Source: Kitasatospora sp. MMS16-BH015 (GTDB lineage Bacteria > Actinomycetota > Actinomycetes > Streptomycetales > Streptomycetaceae). Taken from it: a DNA stretch of 64,000 nt. The position numbers and the translations under genes are program-made. Shown piece by piece: positions 8,077 through 16,106 of this stretch. The stretch spans positions 4,092,001 to 4,156,000 of the forward strand of contig NZ_CP025394.1 in NCBI RefSeq assembly GCF_002943525.1. Direction: 5' to 3'. The notes beneath the pieces are model-generated. The model searched no databases, was not told the origin of the DNA, and saw only the letters and a program-made list of their open reading frames with translations. Within the stretch, counting starts at the first letter, position 1. Each line of letters begins with the position of its first letter.

Positions 8077-8400
8077 TCAGACCGCCTGGGCGTAGTCGGT
8101 GAGGATGATCCCCGTGGCCAGGGACTCCTCGTACTCCGTCCGTGCCGTCTCCAACAGGCGACGCCAGGACATCACCGTCGGCCTACGGCGCAGCAGCGCC
8201 CTGCGCTCTCGTTCGGTCATGCCCCCCCAGACACCGAACTCCACGCGGTTGTCGAGGGCGTCAGCCAGGCACTCCGTGCGCACGGGACACCCGCTGCACA
8301 CCGCCTTGGCGCGATTCTGCGCCGCCCCCTGGACGAACAACTCGTCCGGATCACTAGTGCGGCAGGCTGCCTGCGCACTCCAGTCGTCTACCCAGCCCAT
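8077..8400 (-). CDS. wblA: WhiB-like Fe-S regulator WblA
   Basis: The 107-residue Wbl protein has four cysteines at 13, 35, 38 and 44 (C-X21-C-X2-C-X5-C) for a [4Fe-4S] cluster. The GVWGG turn is at about 56-60, followed by a basic RRRALLRRRP-like stretch. The sequence MGWV...DWSAQAACRT and the genomic position identify it as WblA, the ortholog of M. tuberculosis WhiB4. In Streptomyces it is needed for sporulation and represses antibiotic production. ATG at 8400 is preferred because a GGAGAGGA ribosome site precedes it. Upstream in-frame starts at 8451 and 8457 lack one. Two related dyads lie in its upstream region. Confidence 0.9.
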   Translation of the reverse strand: MGWVDDWSAQAACRTSDPDELFVQGAAQNRAKAVCSGCPVRTECLADALDNRVEFGVWGGMTERERRALLRRRPTVMSWRRLLETARTEYEESLATGIILTDYAQAV

Positions 8401-8555
8401 CCCGGCGCCGTCCTCTCCCGAATCGGGGCTCCCCCACGGCGGCAACGGCATATTCACCGTTGCCAGTTGAGGACGTTACGGAAGAACTGCAGAGAGCAAC
8501 AGCCCTGCTGTGCCCAATCTCAAATGACCCGATCGGACTATGGGTATCTGACACC

Positions 8556-8571
8556 TCACTCGTTGGAGTGA
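8556..8571. promoter_or_regulatory. dyad TCACTC-N4-GAGTGA, copy 1
   Basis: A perfect 6-bp inverted repeat with spacer GTTG, in the wblA/PBP divergent region and 156 bp from the chosen wblA start. Its core is identical to the dyad at 8686-8709, with 134 bp between centres. It is probably an operator for one dimeric regulator. Confidence 0.5.
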
Positions 8572-8685
8572 TCGCAGGTCGCAGCCCTTGCCAGGGCCAC
8601 CCGGACCACTCTCGTCACGCTCTGCCATGCCCGCGCGGGCGACCGGGGGTGCAAATCAACCCGGAACACGCCAAATCGGGCAAAG

Positions 8686-8709
8686 CTCATCACTCACAAG
8701 AGTGATGAG
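8686..8709. promoter_or_regulatory. dyad CTCATCACTC-N4-GAGTGATGAG, copy 2
   Basis: A perfect 10-bp inverted repeat with spacer ACAA, about 60 bp before the chosen PBP start. It contains the same TCACTC-N4-GAGTGA core as copy 1. It is too far from any gene end to be a terminator, which favours an operator. Confidence 0.6.
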
Positions 8710-8767
8710 GTTGAACGGAGTGCAGCTGTCGCAGTGTTGTGACAAGCGTAGGCGAACACCTGCCCCC

Positions 8768-11047
8768 ATGTCCGTGATTCCGGCACGTAGTCTTCTCCCC
8801 ATGGCACCTCAGCGACCCGCGGGATCCCCGCTTGACAAGGCCGGCCTCGGAGTGAAGCTCCTGGGCGTCAGTGTGCTCGCCGGGATCCTGGTGGCCGGCA
8901 TGGCCCTCCCGGCCGTCGGCACGCTGGGTCTGACGGCGAAGGACGCCGCGGACAGCCTCGGGAACCTGCCCGACGACCTCAAGCGCCCGCCGCTCTCCCA
9001 GGCGTCGTACATCTACGACAACAAGGGCAACGAGATCGCCAAGGTCTTCGACCGCGACCGCACGGTGCTGACCAAGGACCAGATGGCGCCGATCATCCGC
9101 CAGGCGCAGGTCGACATCGAGGACAACCGCTTCTTCGAGCACGGCGCCGTCGACGTCAAGGGCATCCTGCGCGCGATCGGCAAGAACGCCGAATCCGGCT
9201 CCGCCAGCCAGGGTGCCTCCACGCTGACCCAGCAGTACGTCAAGAACGTCTTCGTCGAGCAGGCCGGTGACGACACCGCCGCCGTGCAGGAGGCGCAGCG
9301 CAAGACCCTGGGCCGCAAGATCCAGGAGCTCAAGTACGCCATCAAGCTGGAGCAGGACCTCTCCAAGGACGAGATCCTCACCAACTACCTGAACATCACC
9401 TTCTACGGTCACCAGGCGTACGGCATCGAGGCGGCGGCCAACCGCTACTTCAGCAAGAGCGCCAAGGACCTGAGCATCCCCGAGGCCGCCATGCTGGCCG
9501 GCCTGGTGCAGAACCCGACGGCCTACGACCCGGTGCTGCACCCCAAGGCGGCCCAGACCCGCCGCGACACGGTGATCAACAAGCTGCTCGAGTACAAGCA
9601 CATCACCCCGCAGCAGGCCAAGGACGCGCTGGCCGCCCCGCTGGGCATCCAGTACCACGAGCCGCTGAACGGCTGCATCACCGCCAAGAACGGGATGGGC
9701 TTCTTCTGCGACTACGTCCGCCACGTGGTCAAGCTCGACCCGGTCTTCGGCAAGTCCGCCGCCGACCGGCAGAAGCTGTGGAGCCAGGGCGGGCTCAAGA
9801 TCTACACCACCATCGACCCGGACAAGCAGGCCGCCGCGTACAGCGCCGTGACCAAGCGGGTCTTCCCGACCGACGACGTGTCGGCCGCGATGACCATGGT
9901 CAAGCCGGGCAGCGGCGAGATCCTGGCGATGGCCCAGACCCGCCCGTACGGCCTGGACGCCAAGCAGCACCAGACCGTGCTCAACCTGAACGTCGACCTC
10001 GCCATGGGCGGCGGCAGCGGCTTCGCCCCCGGCTCGACCTTCAAGCCGATCCTGGCCGCGGCGGCCCTGGAGAACGGCACACCGATCACCCAGACGTACC
10101 CGGCGCCGCAGAAGATGGACTACCCCAAGATGTCCACCTGCAACGGCACCTGGAACGAGAAGGGCGTGCCGGTCGAGAACGAGAGCAAGAGCGAGGTCGG
10201 CCCGTTCTCGATGAACGAGGCCATGGCCAAGTCGGTCAACACCTACTTCGTGCAGATGGCGCAGGACGTCGGCCTCTGCCCGATGAAGCAGATGATCAAC
10301 AAGGTCGGCATCAAGAACCTCGCGAGCGGCGCGGCGATCAAGGAGGTGCCCTCCTCGGTGCTCGGCACCCTGGAGGTCAGCCCGATGAAGATGGCCGGCG
10401 TCTACGCCACCTTCGCCGCGCGCGGCCTGCACTGCGACCCGATCGCGATCAGCTCGGTGGTGGCCGCCGACAACAAGAAGCTCGACGTGCCGCAGGCCAA
10501 CTGCACCCAGGCGATGTCCCAGTCCACCGCCGACGGGGTCAACACGCTGCTCAAGACGGTGACCGAGAAGGGCACCGCGGCCAACATCAAGCTCGACGGC
10601 CGCGAGTTCGCCGGCAAGACCGGTACCACCGACAACCGGTACGCCGCCTGGTTCGACGGCTACACCCCCGACCTGGCCACCGCCGTCTGGCTCGGCGGCC
10701 CGTCCGGGAACGTCTCGATGCGTGACATCCGCATCGGCGGCCACTACCGCGACCAGGTCTACGGCGCCGACGGCCCCGGCCCGATCTGGGCCGACGCGAT
10801 GAACGACGTGGTCGACGGCACGCCGAAGTCCACCTTCACCCTGGTCGATATCCCGGTCCCCACCCCCACCCCGGACCCGAACGCCTCCCCCACCGACACC
10901 CCGTCGACCCCCTCCAACGACAACGCCAACAACGCCGGCGGCCTCATCGGCGGCGGCTTCACCCTCCCGCCCGGCTTCATCGGCGGCGCCAACGGCGGCC
11001 CCTCCACCCCGCCCACCGGCAAGCCCACCAAGCCCGGCCACCACTGA
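8768..11047 (+). CDS. class A penicillin-binding protein (PonA-like)
   Basis: The product, about 759 residues, is a bifunctional peptidoglycan synthase. It has an N-terminal membrane segment at about 30-52 and a GT51 transglycosylase with EDNRFFEHG at about 118 and GASTLTQQ at about 149. The transpeptidase has SxxK as STFK at about 423-426, SVN at about 488-490 and KTG at about 616-618. The C-terminus is a Pro/Thr/Gly-rich tail without PASTA repeats, unlike mycobacterial PonA2 which sits next to whiB4 in the same way. The ATG at 8768 or that at 8801 could be the start, and neither has a clear ribosome site. It runs divergently from wblA. Confidence 0.9.
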   Translation: MSVIPARSLLPMAPQRPAGSPLDKAGLGVKLLGVSVLAGILVAGMALPAVGTLGLTAKDAADSLGNLPDDLKRPPLSQASYIYDNKGNEIAKVFDRDRTVLTKDQMAPIIRQAQVDIEDNRFFEHGAVDVKGILRAIGKNAESGSASQGASTLTQQYVKNVFVEQAGDDTAAVQEAQRKTLGRKIQELKYAIKLEQDLSKDEILTNYLNITFYGHQAYGIEAAANRYFSKSAKDLSIPEAAMLAGLVQNPTAYDPVLHPKAAQTRRDTVINKLLEYKHITPQQAKDALAAPLGIQYHEPLNGCITAKNGMGFFCDYVRHVVKLDPVFGKSAADRQKLWSQGGLKIYTTIDPDKQAAAYSAVTKRVFPTDDVSAAMTMVKPGSGEILAMAQTRPYGLDAKQHQTVLNLNVDLAMGGGSGFAPGSTFKPILAAAALENGTPITQTYPAPQKMDYPKMSTCNGTWNEKGVPVENESKSEVGPFSMNEAMAKSVNTYFVQMAQDVGLCPMKQMINKVGIKNLASGAAIKEVPSSVLGTLEVSPMKMAGVYATFAARGLHCDPIAISSVVAADNKKLDVPQANCTQAMSQSTADGVNTLLKTVTEKGTAANIKLDGREFAGKTGTTDNRYAAWFDGYTPDLATAVWLGGPSGNVSMRDIRIGGHYRDQVYGADGPGPIWADAMNDVVDGTPKSTFTLVDIPVPTPTPDPNASPTDTPSTPSNDNANNAGGLIGGGFTLPPGFIGGANGGPSTPPTGKPTKPGHH

Positions 11048-11060
11048 CCCGAGCATCGGA

Positions 11061-11116
11061 AAACGCCCGAGGGGCGCCCTCGACCGTTCGTGGTCGGGGG
11101 CGCCCCTCGGGCGTTT
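11061..11116. terminator. strong terminator after PBP gene
   Basis: A 25-bp stem with one G-U-type mismatch (arms 11061-11085 and 11092-11116, 6-nt loop) begins 13 bp after the stop. It starts with AAACGCCCGAGGGGC and ends in its complement with a TTT, making it usable in both directions. Confidence 0.85.
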
Positions 11117-11197
11117 CGTCCGGAGTCTCGGAAGGGCAGCGGCACGGTGGAGCCGCCTGGCGGAGTGCCCGGGCCACCGCGCAGTGATGCCGGCGGC

Positions 11198-11653
11198 TCA
11201 GCCCAGGAGGGCGGCCTTCACGGCGGCGGCGACGCGGCCGCCCTCGGCCAGGCCCTCGGTCTTGGGCTTGACCAGCTTCATCACGGCACCCATCGCCTGC
11301 GGGCCGGAGGCGCCGCTCTCGGCCACGGCGGCGGCCACGATCGCGGCCAGCTCGGCGTCGTCCAGCTGCTTGGGCAGGTAACGGGCCAGCACCTCGCCCT
11401 CGGCGCGCTCCTGCGCGGCCGACTCGGTGCGGCCGGCCGTGTCGAAGGCGGTGGCGGCCTCGCGCCGCTTCTTCGCCTCGCGGCCGATCACCTGGAGCAC
11501 CTCGTCGTCCGAGAGCTCCCGCTTCTCCGTGCCCGCCACCTCCTGCGCCGTCACGGCGGTCAGCGTCAGCCGCAGGGTGGACGAGACCAGCTCGTCCCGG
11601 GCCTTGATCGCAGCCGTGAGGTCATCCCGCAGCTGCTCCTTCAGGGTAGTCAT
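11198..11653 (-). CDS. GatB/YqeY domain protein
   Basis: The 151-residue protein starts MTTLKEQLRDDLTAAIKARD and contains the family blocks LRLTLTAV, REAKKRREAATAF and YLPKQLDDAEL. It ends with the helical GAVMKLVKPK region. This is the stand-alone YqeY family, which resembles the tRNA-binding tail of the GatB amidotransferase. The cellular function is not established. The ATG at 11653 is where the family alignment begins. A long upstream extension in the same frame belongs to other genes' shadows. It is monocistronic, facing the PBP gene. Confidence 0.9.
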   Translation of the reverse strand: MTTLKEQLRDDLTAAIKARDELVSSTLRLTLTAVTAQEVAGTEKRELSDDEVLQVIGREAKKRREAATAFDTAGRTESAAQERAEGEVLARYLPKQLDDAELAAIVAAAVAESGASGPQAMGAVMKLVKPKTEGLAEGGRVAAAVKAALLG

Positions 11654-11693
11654 GCCGTGATTCTGACATTTGCCCGGTTCGATCACCTCCCCT

Positions 11694-11810
11694 TTATCCC
11701 CGCACGCCCTCCCCCCGGCCCACCCCGGCCGTGAACTGCGCGAACTCCGCCGGCGAGGTGACCACGTCCTGCCCGGCCAGCAGCATCGGCAGCGGCGCCT
11801 GCCCCCGCAT
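11694..11810 (-). CDS. possible small protein, 38 aa
   Basis: A short frame 40 bp upstream of the YqeY gene on the same strand encodes a peptide starting MRGQAPLPMLLAGQDVV and including SPAEFAQF. A GACGGGAG purine run lies directly before its ATG. Residue content looks protein-like, but no family is recognised. It could equally be the tail of a decayed gene. Confidence 0.25.
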   Translation of the reverse strand: MRGQAPLPMLLAGQDVVTSPAEFAQFTAGVGRGEGVRG

Positions 11811-11899
11811 CTCCCGTCCCCGCCCCCTCCACCTGACTGAGACTCAGCCCGCTCGTACCGGCGTGTCGCCGCCGCCCCGGCGTCTGCGACCATGGACCG

Positions 11900-12841
11900 A
11901 TGCGACCGCTGTACTCCGTACCCCTCGGCATCGCCGCCACCGGCGCCGCCTGCCTCGCCTACTCCGCCGGATACGAGGTCCGTTCCTTCCGGCTCCGACG
12001 GGTCGAAGTACCGATCCTGCCGAAGGGCGCCCGGCCGCTGCGGGTCCTCCAGGTGTCCGACATCCACATGGTCACCGGGCAGGGCAAGAAGCAGCGCTGG
12101 CTCCAGAGCCTGGCCGGCCTGCGCCCGGACCTGGTGGTCAACACCGGCGACAACCTCTCCGACCCGCTCGGCGTGCCGGCCACCCTGGACGCGCTCGGCC
12201 CGCTGATGGAGTTCCCCGGCGTCTACGTCTTCGGCTCGAACGACTACTACGGGCCCGCCAAGAAGAACCCGGCCCGCTACCTCAAGGCACTCAAGACCGG
12301 CGTGCACGGGCTGAACAACCCCGACGGGACCCGCAAGCGCGGGATCACCGGCGCGGTGCACAACCCCTGGCAGAAGCTCCGCGACGGCTTCGACGCGGCC
12401 GGCTGGCTCGACCTCAACAACACCCGCGGCCGCCTCACCCTCGGCGGCCTGGAGGTCGAGTTCACCGGGCTCGACGACCCGCACATCCGCCGCGACCGCT
12501 ACCAGGACGTCACCGGCGGCCCCTCCGCCGACGCCGACCTCTCCCTCGCCGTGGTCCACGCCCCCTACCTCCGGGTCCTGGACGCCTTCACCGCCGACCG
12601 CTACCCCTTGATCCTGGCCGGCCACACCCACGGCGGCCAGCTCTGCGTCCCCTTCTACGGCGCCCTGGTCACCAACTGCGACCTCGACGCCAAGCGGGTC
12701 AAGGGCCTCTCCGATCACCGCGCCGGCGGCCACCGCTCCTACCTCCACGTCTCGGCCGGCTGCGGCACCAACCGCTACACCCCGGTCCGCTTCGCCTGCC
12801 CCCCGGAGGCCACCCTCCTCACCCTCACCCCCCGCCCCTGA
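11900..12841 (+). CDS. metallophosphoesterase (YkuE/YaeI-like)
   Basis: The 313-residue calcineurin-like phosphoesterase has an N-terminal hydrophobic segment (about 6-24). The dinuclear metal motifs are, in order, SDIHM, TGDN, GSND and GHTHGGQ. The YkuE/YaeI-type layout suggests membrane association with the catalytic domain near the envelope. Known members act on lipid phosphates such as UDP-diacylglucosamine, but the substrate here is not known. The fourth motif reads SND instead of the more usual GNHE, an Asn-Asp variant. In Streptomyces this gene commonly neighbours the wblA/PBP region. Confidence 0.85.
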   Translation: MRPLYSVPLGIAATGAACLAYSAGYEVRSFRLRRVEVPILPKGARPLRVLQVSDIHMVTGQGKKQRWLQSLAGLRPDLVVNTGDNLSDPLGVPATLDALGPLMEFPGVYVFGSNDYYGPAKKNPARYLKALKTGVHGLNNPDGTRKRGITGAVHNPWQKLRDGFDAAGWLDLNNTRGRLTLGGLEVEFTGLDDPHIRRDRYQDVTGGPSADADLSLAVVHAPYLRVLDAFTADRYPLILAGHTHGGQLCVPFYGALVTNCDLDAKRVKGLSDHRAGGHRSYLHVSAGCGTNRYTPVRFACPPEATLLTLTPRP

Positions 12842-12871
12842 CCCCCCAGCTCACCCCACCGGATACCGATT

Positions 12872-12900
12872 TTGGTCTCCCGGCCCACGTCCGGTAGAGT
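12872..12900 (+). promoter_or_regulatory. sigma-70-type promoter for tRNA-Pro
   Basis: TTGGTC at 12872-12877, a 17-bp spacer and TAGAGT at 12895-12900 lie about 40 bp before the tRNA. They match the vegetative promoter pattern. Confidence 0.5.
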
Positions 12901-12942
12901 TCTACTCGTTGCGCCGGACACGGAAGCAACAACAGCAGGACC

Positions 12943-13016
<74 letters not shown>

Positions 13017-13026
13017 CCAGTAGTAA

Positions 13027-13068
13027 GACTCAGGGCCCTATCGGAGAAATCCGGTAGGGCCCTGAGTC
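13027..13068 (+). terminator. tRNA-Pro terminator
   Basis: A 19-bp stem (one G-U) with a GAAA loop starts 10 bp after the tRNA. The arms begin GACTCAGGGCCCTA. Confidence 0.85.
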
Positions 13069-13099
13069 GTTCTGCGCGTCTGACTGAGTGACTGTCCCT

Positions 13100-13174
13100 C
13101 AGGGTCGGGCTCGAGTACCCGACGAGCTGTGAGATCTCCTCCAGGGGTGCACCGGATCTTCGCCCCCGACTCAT
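13100..13174 (-). pseudogene. probable tyrosine-integrase remnant beside tRNA-Pro
   Basis: On the minus strand a fragment reads [16 protein letters not shown] (about 13153 down to 13106). It resembles the C-terminal motif of actinobacterial tyrosine integrases just before the catalytic tyrosine (typically VPLEEISRLVGHS). The surrounding frame is broken and no arm-type domain or tyrosine survives. The position about 90 bp past the 3' end of a tRNA gene is where integrative elements of the pSAM2 type insert. This looks like a scar of a lost element. The family call rests on memory of the motif. Confidence 0.4.
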
Positions 13175-13328
13175 CCGGGCGGCCGCCTTCGACCAACCGA
13201 ATGATTTTCAGACTCCACGCCGTCAGCACGGGGCTCGGCAGTCCCGCCCCCCGGAGTTCGCATGCCTACCATGCGCCGTGAGCGCCCTGCACAGACCGGG
13301 GCTTCCGCCTCCAGAAACGGCTGAACGA

Positions 13329-14954
13329 ATGAGATCAAGGATCCGTGGTCGGCTTCGGGCCTGGGCCACCATCGGTGTCACGCTCGCGGTCGTGGCAGGT
13401 ACAGCCGCCGCCGCACCTACGGAGAACCCGCCCAGCGACCTCGGGCCCGACATCACGGCGATCATGGACAAGCCCGCGTACAAGCACGCGCAGTGGGGCC
13501 TGCTGGAGATCGACGCCGAGAACGGGCACGTCGTCCACTCCAGGTACCCCGACCAGTTCTTCATGCCGGGTTCGACCGTCAAGCTGATCACCATCTCCGG
13601 TGCCTGGCACGACCTCGGCCCGGACCACCGCTTCACGACACCGGTGAACGCGGTCGGCCGACTCAACGGATCGACCCTCACCGGCAACCTGGCGCTCGTC
13701 GCCCAGGGCGACCTCACCATGGGCGGCCGGACCAAGCCGGACGGGTCGGTCGACTTCACCCCCATCGACCACACCTACGCCGACGACGTCCCGGGCGCCA
13801 CCCTCACACCCGAGGACCCGCTCGCCGGCCTGGACCAGATCGCCCGGCAGGTCCGCGACTCGGGCATCACCACGGTCGACGGTGATGTGGTGATCGACGC
13901 ACGGCTGTTCACGCCCCCGCCGATGATCACCCCCCAGCCGACGCCCCTCATGATCAACGACAACGTCATCGACCTGCTGAGCACGCCGACCTCCCCCGGG
14001 CAGCCCGCCCAGCTGAGCTGGCGCCCGCAGGTCGCGCCGTACCGGGTCACCACCACCGTCCGGACGGTGGAGGCCGGTGGCACCACCGACATCCAGGTCT
14101 CCGCGTCCCCCGACGGCACGGCGATCACGCTCTCCGGCACGATCGCCGCCGACGCCCAGCCCGCCCTGAAGAACTCCCGGATCCAGGACCCCAACGCCTT
14201 CGGGCGCACCGCCCTGATCGAAGCCCTGGGCCGCGCCGGGGTCACCGTCACCGCCCCACCCACCGGGCCCAACCCGGACAGCACGCTGCCCGCCTCGTAC
14301 ACCGGCGATCAGCAGGTGGCCGCCTTCGTCTCACCGCCGTACCGCGACTACGCCAAGCTGATCCTGAACGTCAGTCACAACCTCGGCGCCAACCTGGCCC
14401 TGTGCAACATCGCCGCGAACCACGGCAGCAAGGACTGCTTCGACGCCTTCCCGGTCATCCACGACTTCCTCGCCCGTACGGCGAACGTCGACCCGACCCA
14501 GTTCCAGCTGACGGACGGACGCGGTGACGTCCCCGTCGACCGCGTCACCCCCACCGGGCTCAACCAGCTGCTCGCGTACTGGCTGCGTACCCCCGACGCG
14601 GATGCGTTCCGCACCTCACTGCCGATCCTCGGCGTGTCCGGCACGGGTGCGCTCTACTGCACCACCGACTGCCCGGCCAAGGGCAAGGTCTTCGCCAAGC
14701 CCGGCACCATCATCGGCGGCGACCTGCTCAACCAGCAGATCGCCATCAACGCGCAGACGTATGCGGGATACCTCCAGGCGGACGACGGCCACCTCTACAC
14801 CTTCTTCGTCGGCGTCAACGGCGCGGCGGCACCGACCATCCAGGGATTCTTCGACACCAACGACGACGTCGACCAGATCGCCGTCATCCTCCAGCAGGAG
14901 GCGTGCGCAGAACGCGAGGCCGGCCGCTCGCACCACGGGCAACTGCGCCCCTGA
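13329..14954 (+). CDS. PBP4-like D-Ala-D-Ala carboxypeptidase/endopeptidase (S13)
   Basis: The 541-residue exported protein starts with a signal peptide (basic RSRIRGRLR, hydrophobic 11-28, AAAAP cleavage region). The active-site set is PGSTVK at 80-85 (Ser82 nucleophile, Lys85), SHN at 349-351 and KPG at 457-459, where the family usually has KTG. The long insert between SxxK and SxN (about 100-300) and a TDGRG loop at about 395 fit peptidase family S13. It would trim peptidoglycan cross-links or stem peptides. ATG at 13329 is chosen because the signal peptide begins there. The upstream GTG at 13278 would add 17 residues. No clear ribosome site is seen. Confidence 0.82.
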   Translation: MRSRIRGRLRAWATIGVTLAVVAGTAAAAPTENPPSDLGPDITAIMDKPAYKHAQWGLLEIDAENGHVVHSRYPDQFFMPGSTVKLITISGAWHDLGPDHRFTTPVNAVGRLNGSTLTGNLALVAQGDLTMGGRTKPDGSVDFTPIDHTYADDVPGATLTPEDPLAGLDQIARQVRDSGITTVDGDVVIDARLFTPPPMITPQPTPLMINDNVIDLLSTPTSPGQPAQLSWRPQVAPYRVTTTVRTVEAGGTTDIQVSASPDGTAITLSGTIAADAQPALKNSRIQDPNAFGRTALIEALGRAGVTVTAPPTGPNPDSTLPASYTGDQQVAAFVSPPYRDYAKLILNVSHNLGANLALCNIAANHGSKDCFDAFPVIHDFLARTANVDPTQFQLTDGRGDVPVDRVTPTGLNQLLAYWLRTPDADAFRTSLPILGVSGTGALYCTTDCPAKGKVFAKPGTIIGGDLLNQQIAINAQTYAGYLQADDGHLYTFFVGVNGAAAPTIQGFFDTNDDVDQIAVILQQEACAEREAGRSHHGQLRP

Positions 14955-15011
14955 CACCGCTTCTGACATGTGTGGACGACCTCAGCCGGCGGGCTGCTCT
15001 GAAGGACCGGC

Positions 15012-15914
15012 TCAGGGGGCGAAGGCCGAGAGGTCGAGGGCGGCGAGGCGGGCGGGGTCGGTGAGGACGGTGATGTGGGTGATGAGGCCCGCGTGGACGG
15101 TGAAGGACATGACGGAGAGGGGGCCGGCCGGGGAGATGACGACGGCGCCCGGGGTGCCGTTGATCAGGGCGGGGCGGGCGTAGGGGGAGAGGGAGCCGAA
15201 GGTGACGGCCTGGGAGGAGACCAGGGCGGCGCCGGTGAAGGTGACCGGGCGGCGGTGGCGGCCGGCGGCGCCGTCGGCGCGCAGGACGACCTCGGGGTGG
15301 AGCACGGAGACGAGGGTGTCGAGGCGGCCGTCGCGGGCGGCCGCGAAGAAGGCGTCGACGACCTCGCGCTGACGGGCCAGGTCGGGGTCGGGGCTCGGGG
15401 CGCCCTCGCGGACGCGGCGGCGGGCCCGGCTGGCGAGCTGGCGGGTGGCGGCCGGGGTCTTGTCGATCAGCGGGGCGATCTCCTCGAAGGGCACCGCGAA
15501 CATGTCGTGCAGCACGAAGGCCAACCGCTCGGCCGGCTTCAGGGAGTCGAGGACCACCAGCAGGGCCAGCCCGACCGCGTCGGTCAGCAGCGCCTCGTGC
15601 TCCGGGTCCACCCCGCTCTCGGGGCTGATCACCGGGTCGGGGATCCGCAGGTCCAGCGGGTCCTCGCGGCGCTGCTCGCGCGAGCGCAGCATGTTGAGGC
15701 AGACCCGGGCGACCACGGTGGTCAGCCAGCCGGCCAGGTTCTCGACCTCGCTGACGTCGGTACGGCTGAGCCGGATCCAGGCCTCCTGGACGGCGTCCTC
15801 CGCCTCGCTGAACGAGCCGAGGGTGCGGTAGGCGACCGCGCGGAGCCTGGGCCGCTGCGCCTCGAAGCGGTCCGCCAGCTCCGGCCCGGCCATGCCCTCG
15901 GTCTGCTCGCCCAT
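15012..15914 (-). CDS. ECF41-type sigma factor with SnoaL-like tail (SigJ-like)
   Basis: The product is about 300 residues. Sigma region 2 is at about 10-80 (YRTLGSFSEAEDAVQEAWIR) and region 4 at about 115-175 (LKPAERLAFVLHDMF...ATRQLASRARRR). A C-terminal SnoaL/NTF2-like domain runs from about 185 to 300. This layout is the ECF41 group, where the tail regulates the sigma factor in place of a separate anti-sigma protein. ATG at 15914 follows a GGAGGGGG purine run. An alternative ATG at 15965 lacks one. The usual ECF41 partner gene (a COE-type oxidoreductase) is not adjacent here. It is divergent from a glycosyltransferase gene. Confidence 0.88.
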   Translation of the reverse strand: MGEQTEGMAGPELADRFEAQRPRLRAVAYRTLGSFSEAEDAVQEAWIRLSRTDVSEVENLAGWLTTVVARVCLNMLRSREQRREDPLDLRIPDPVISPESGVDPEHEALLTDAVGLALLVVLDSLKPAERLAFVLHDMFAVPFEEIAPLIDKTPAATRQLASRARRRVREGAPSPDPDLARQREVVDAFFAAARDGRLDTLVSVLHPEVVLRADGAAGRHRRPVTFTGAALVSSQAVTFGSLSPYARPALINGTPGAVVISPAGPLSVMSFTVHAGLITHITVLTDPARLAALDLSAFAP

Positions 15915-16106
15915 CGCGTTCCGCCCCCTCCGGTCCCCCGACCACTCACCCCCACTCTCCCGCATCCATGATCACCGCGTCGCACCGCCCCCGCCGCGAT
16001 GCGACCACCGGAACGCGGCCCCGGAAGCCGCCGTGATGCAATGGCCGGTGGGGCCGGCGACGGTCCGTGGACGGACCGTCCGCCTACCGCTCGGGGGAGC
16101 CCAGTC

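Larger units (their letters stand above)
8401..8767. other. divergent control region of wblA and the PBP gene
   Basis: This is 367 bp without a convincing gene. It holds two dyads sharing the core TCACTC-N4-GAGTGA (listed separately) and a small perfect dyad ACAGC-CCT-GCTGT. It is less G+C-rich than its surroundings, consistent with promoters facing both ways. Exact start sites cannot be set from sequence. Confidence 0.6.

Noticed and set aside
8401-8457. Longer WblA start at 8451 or 8457
   Set aside because: No ribosome site, and Wbl proteins begin near MGWV; the shorter start has GGAGAGGA before it.
8690-11056. A 788-codon open frame on the minus strand
   Set aside because: It mirrors the PBP gene on the other strand, is rich in Leu/Val/Gly/Arg with no domain, and reflects the G+C bias at third codon positions.
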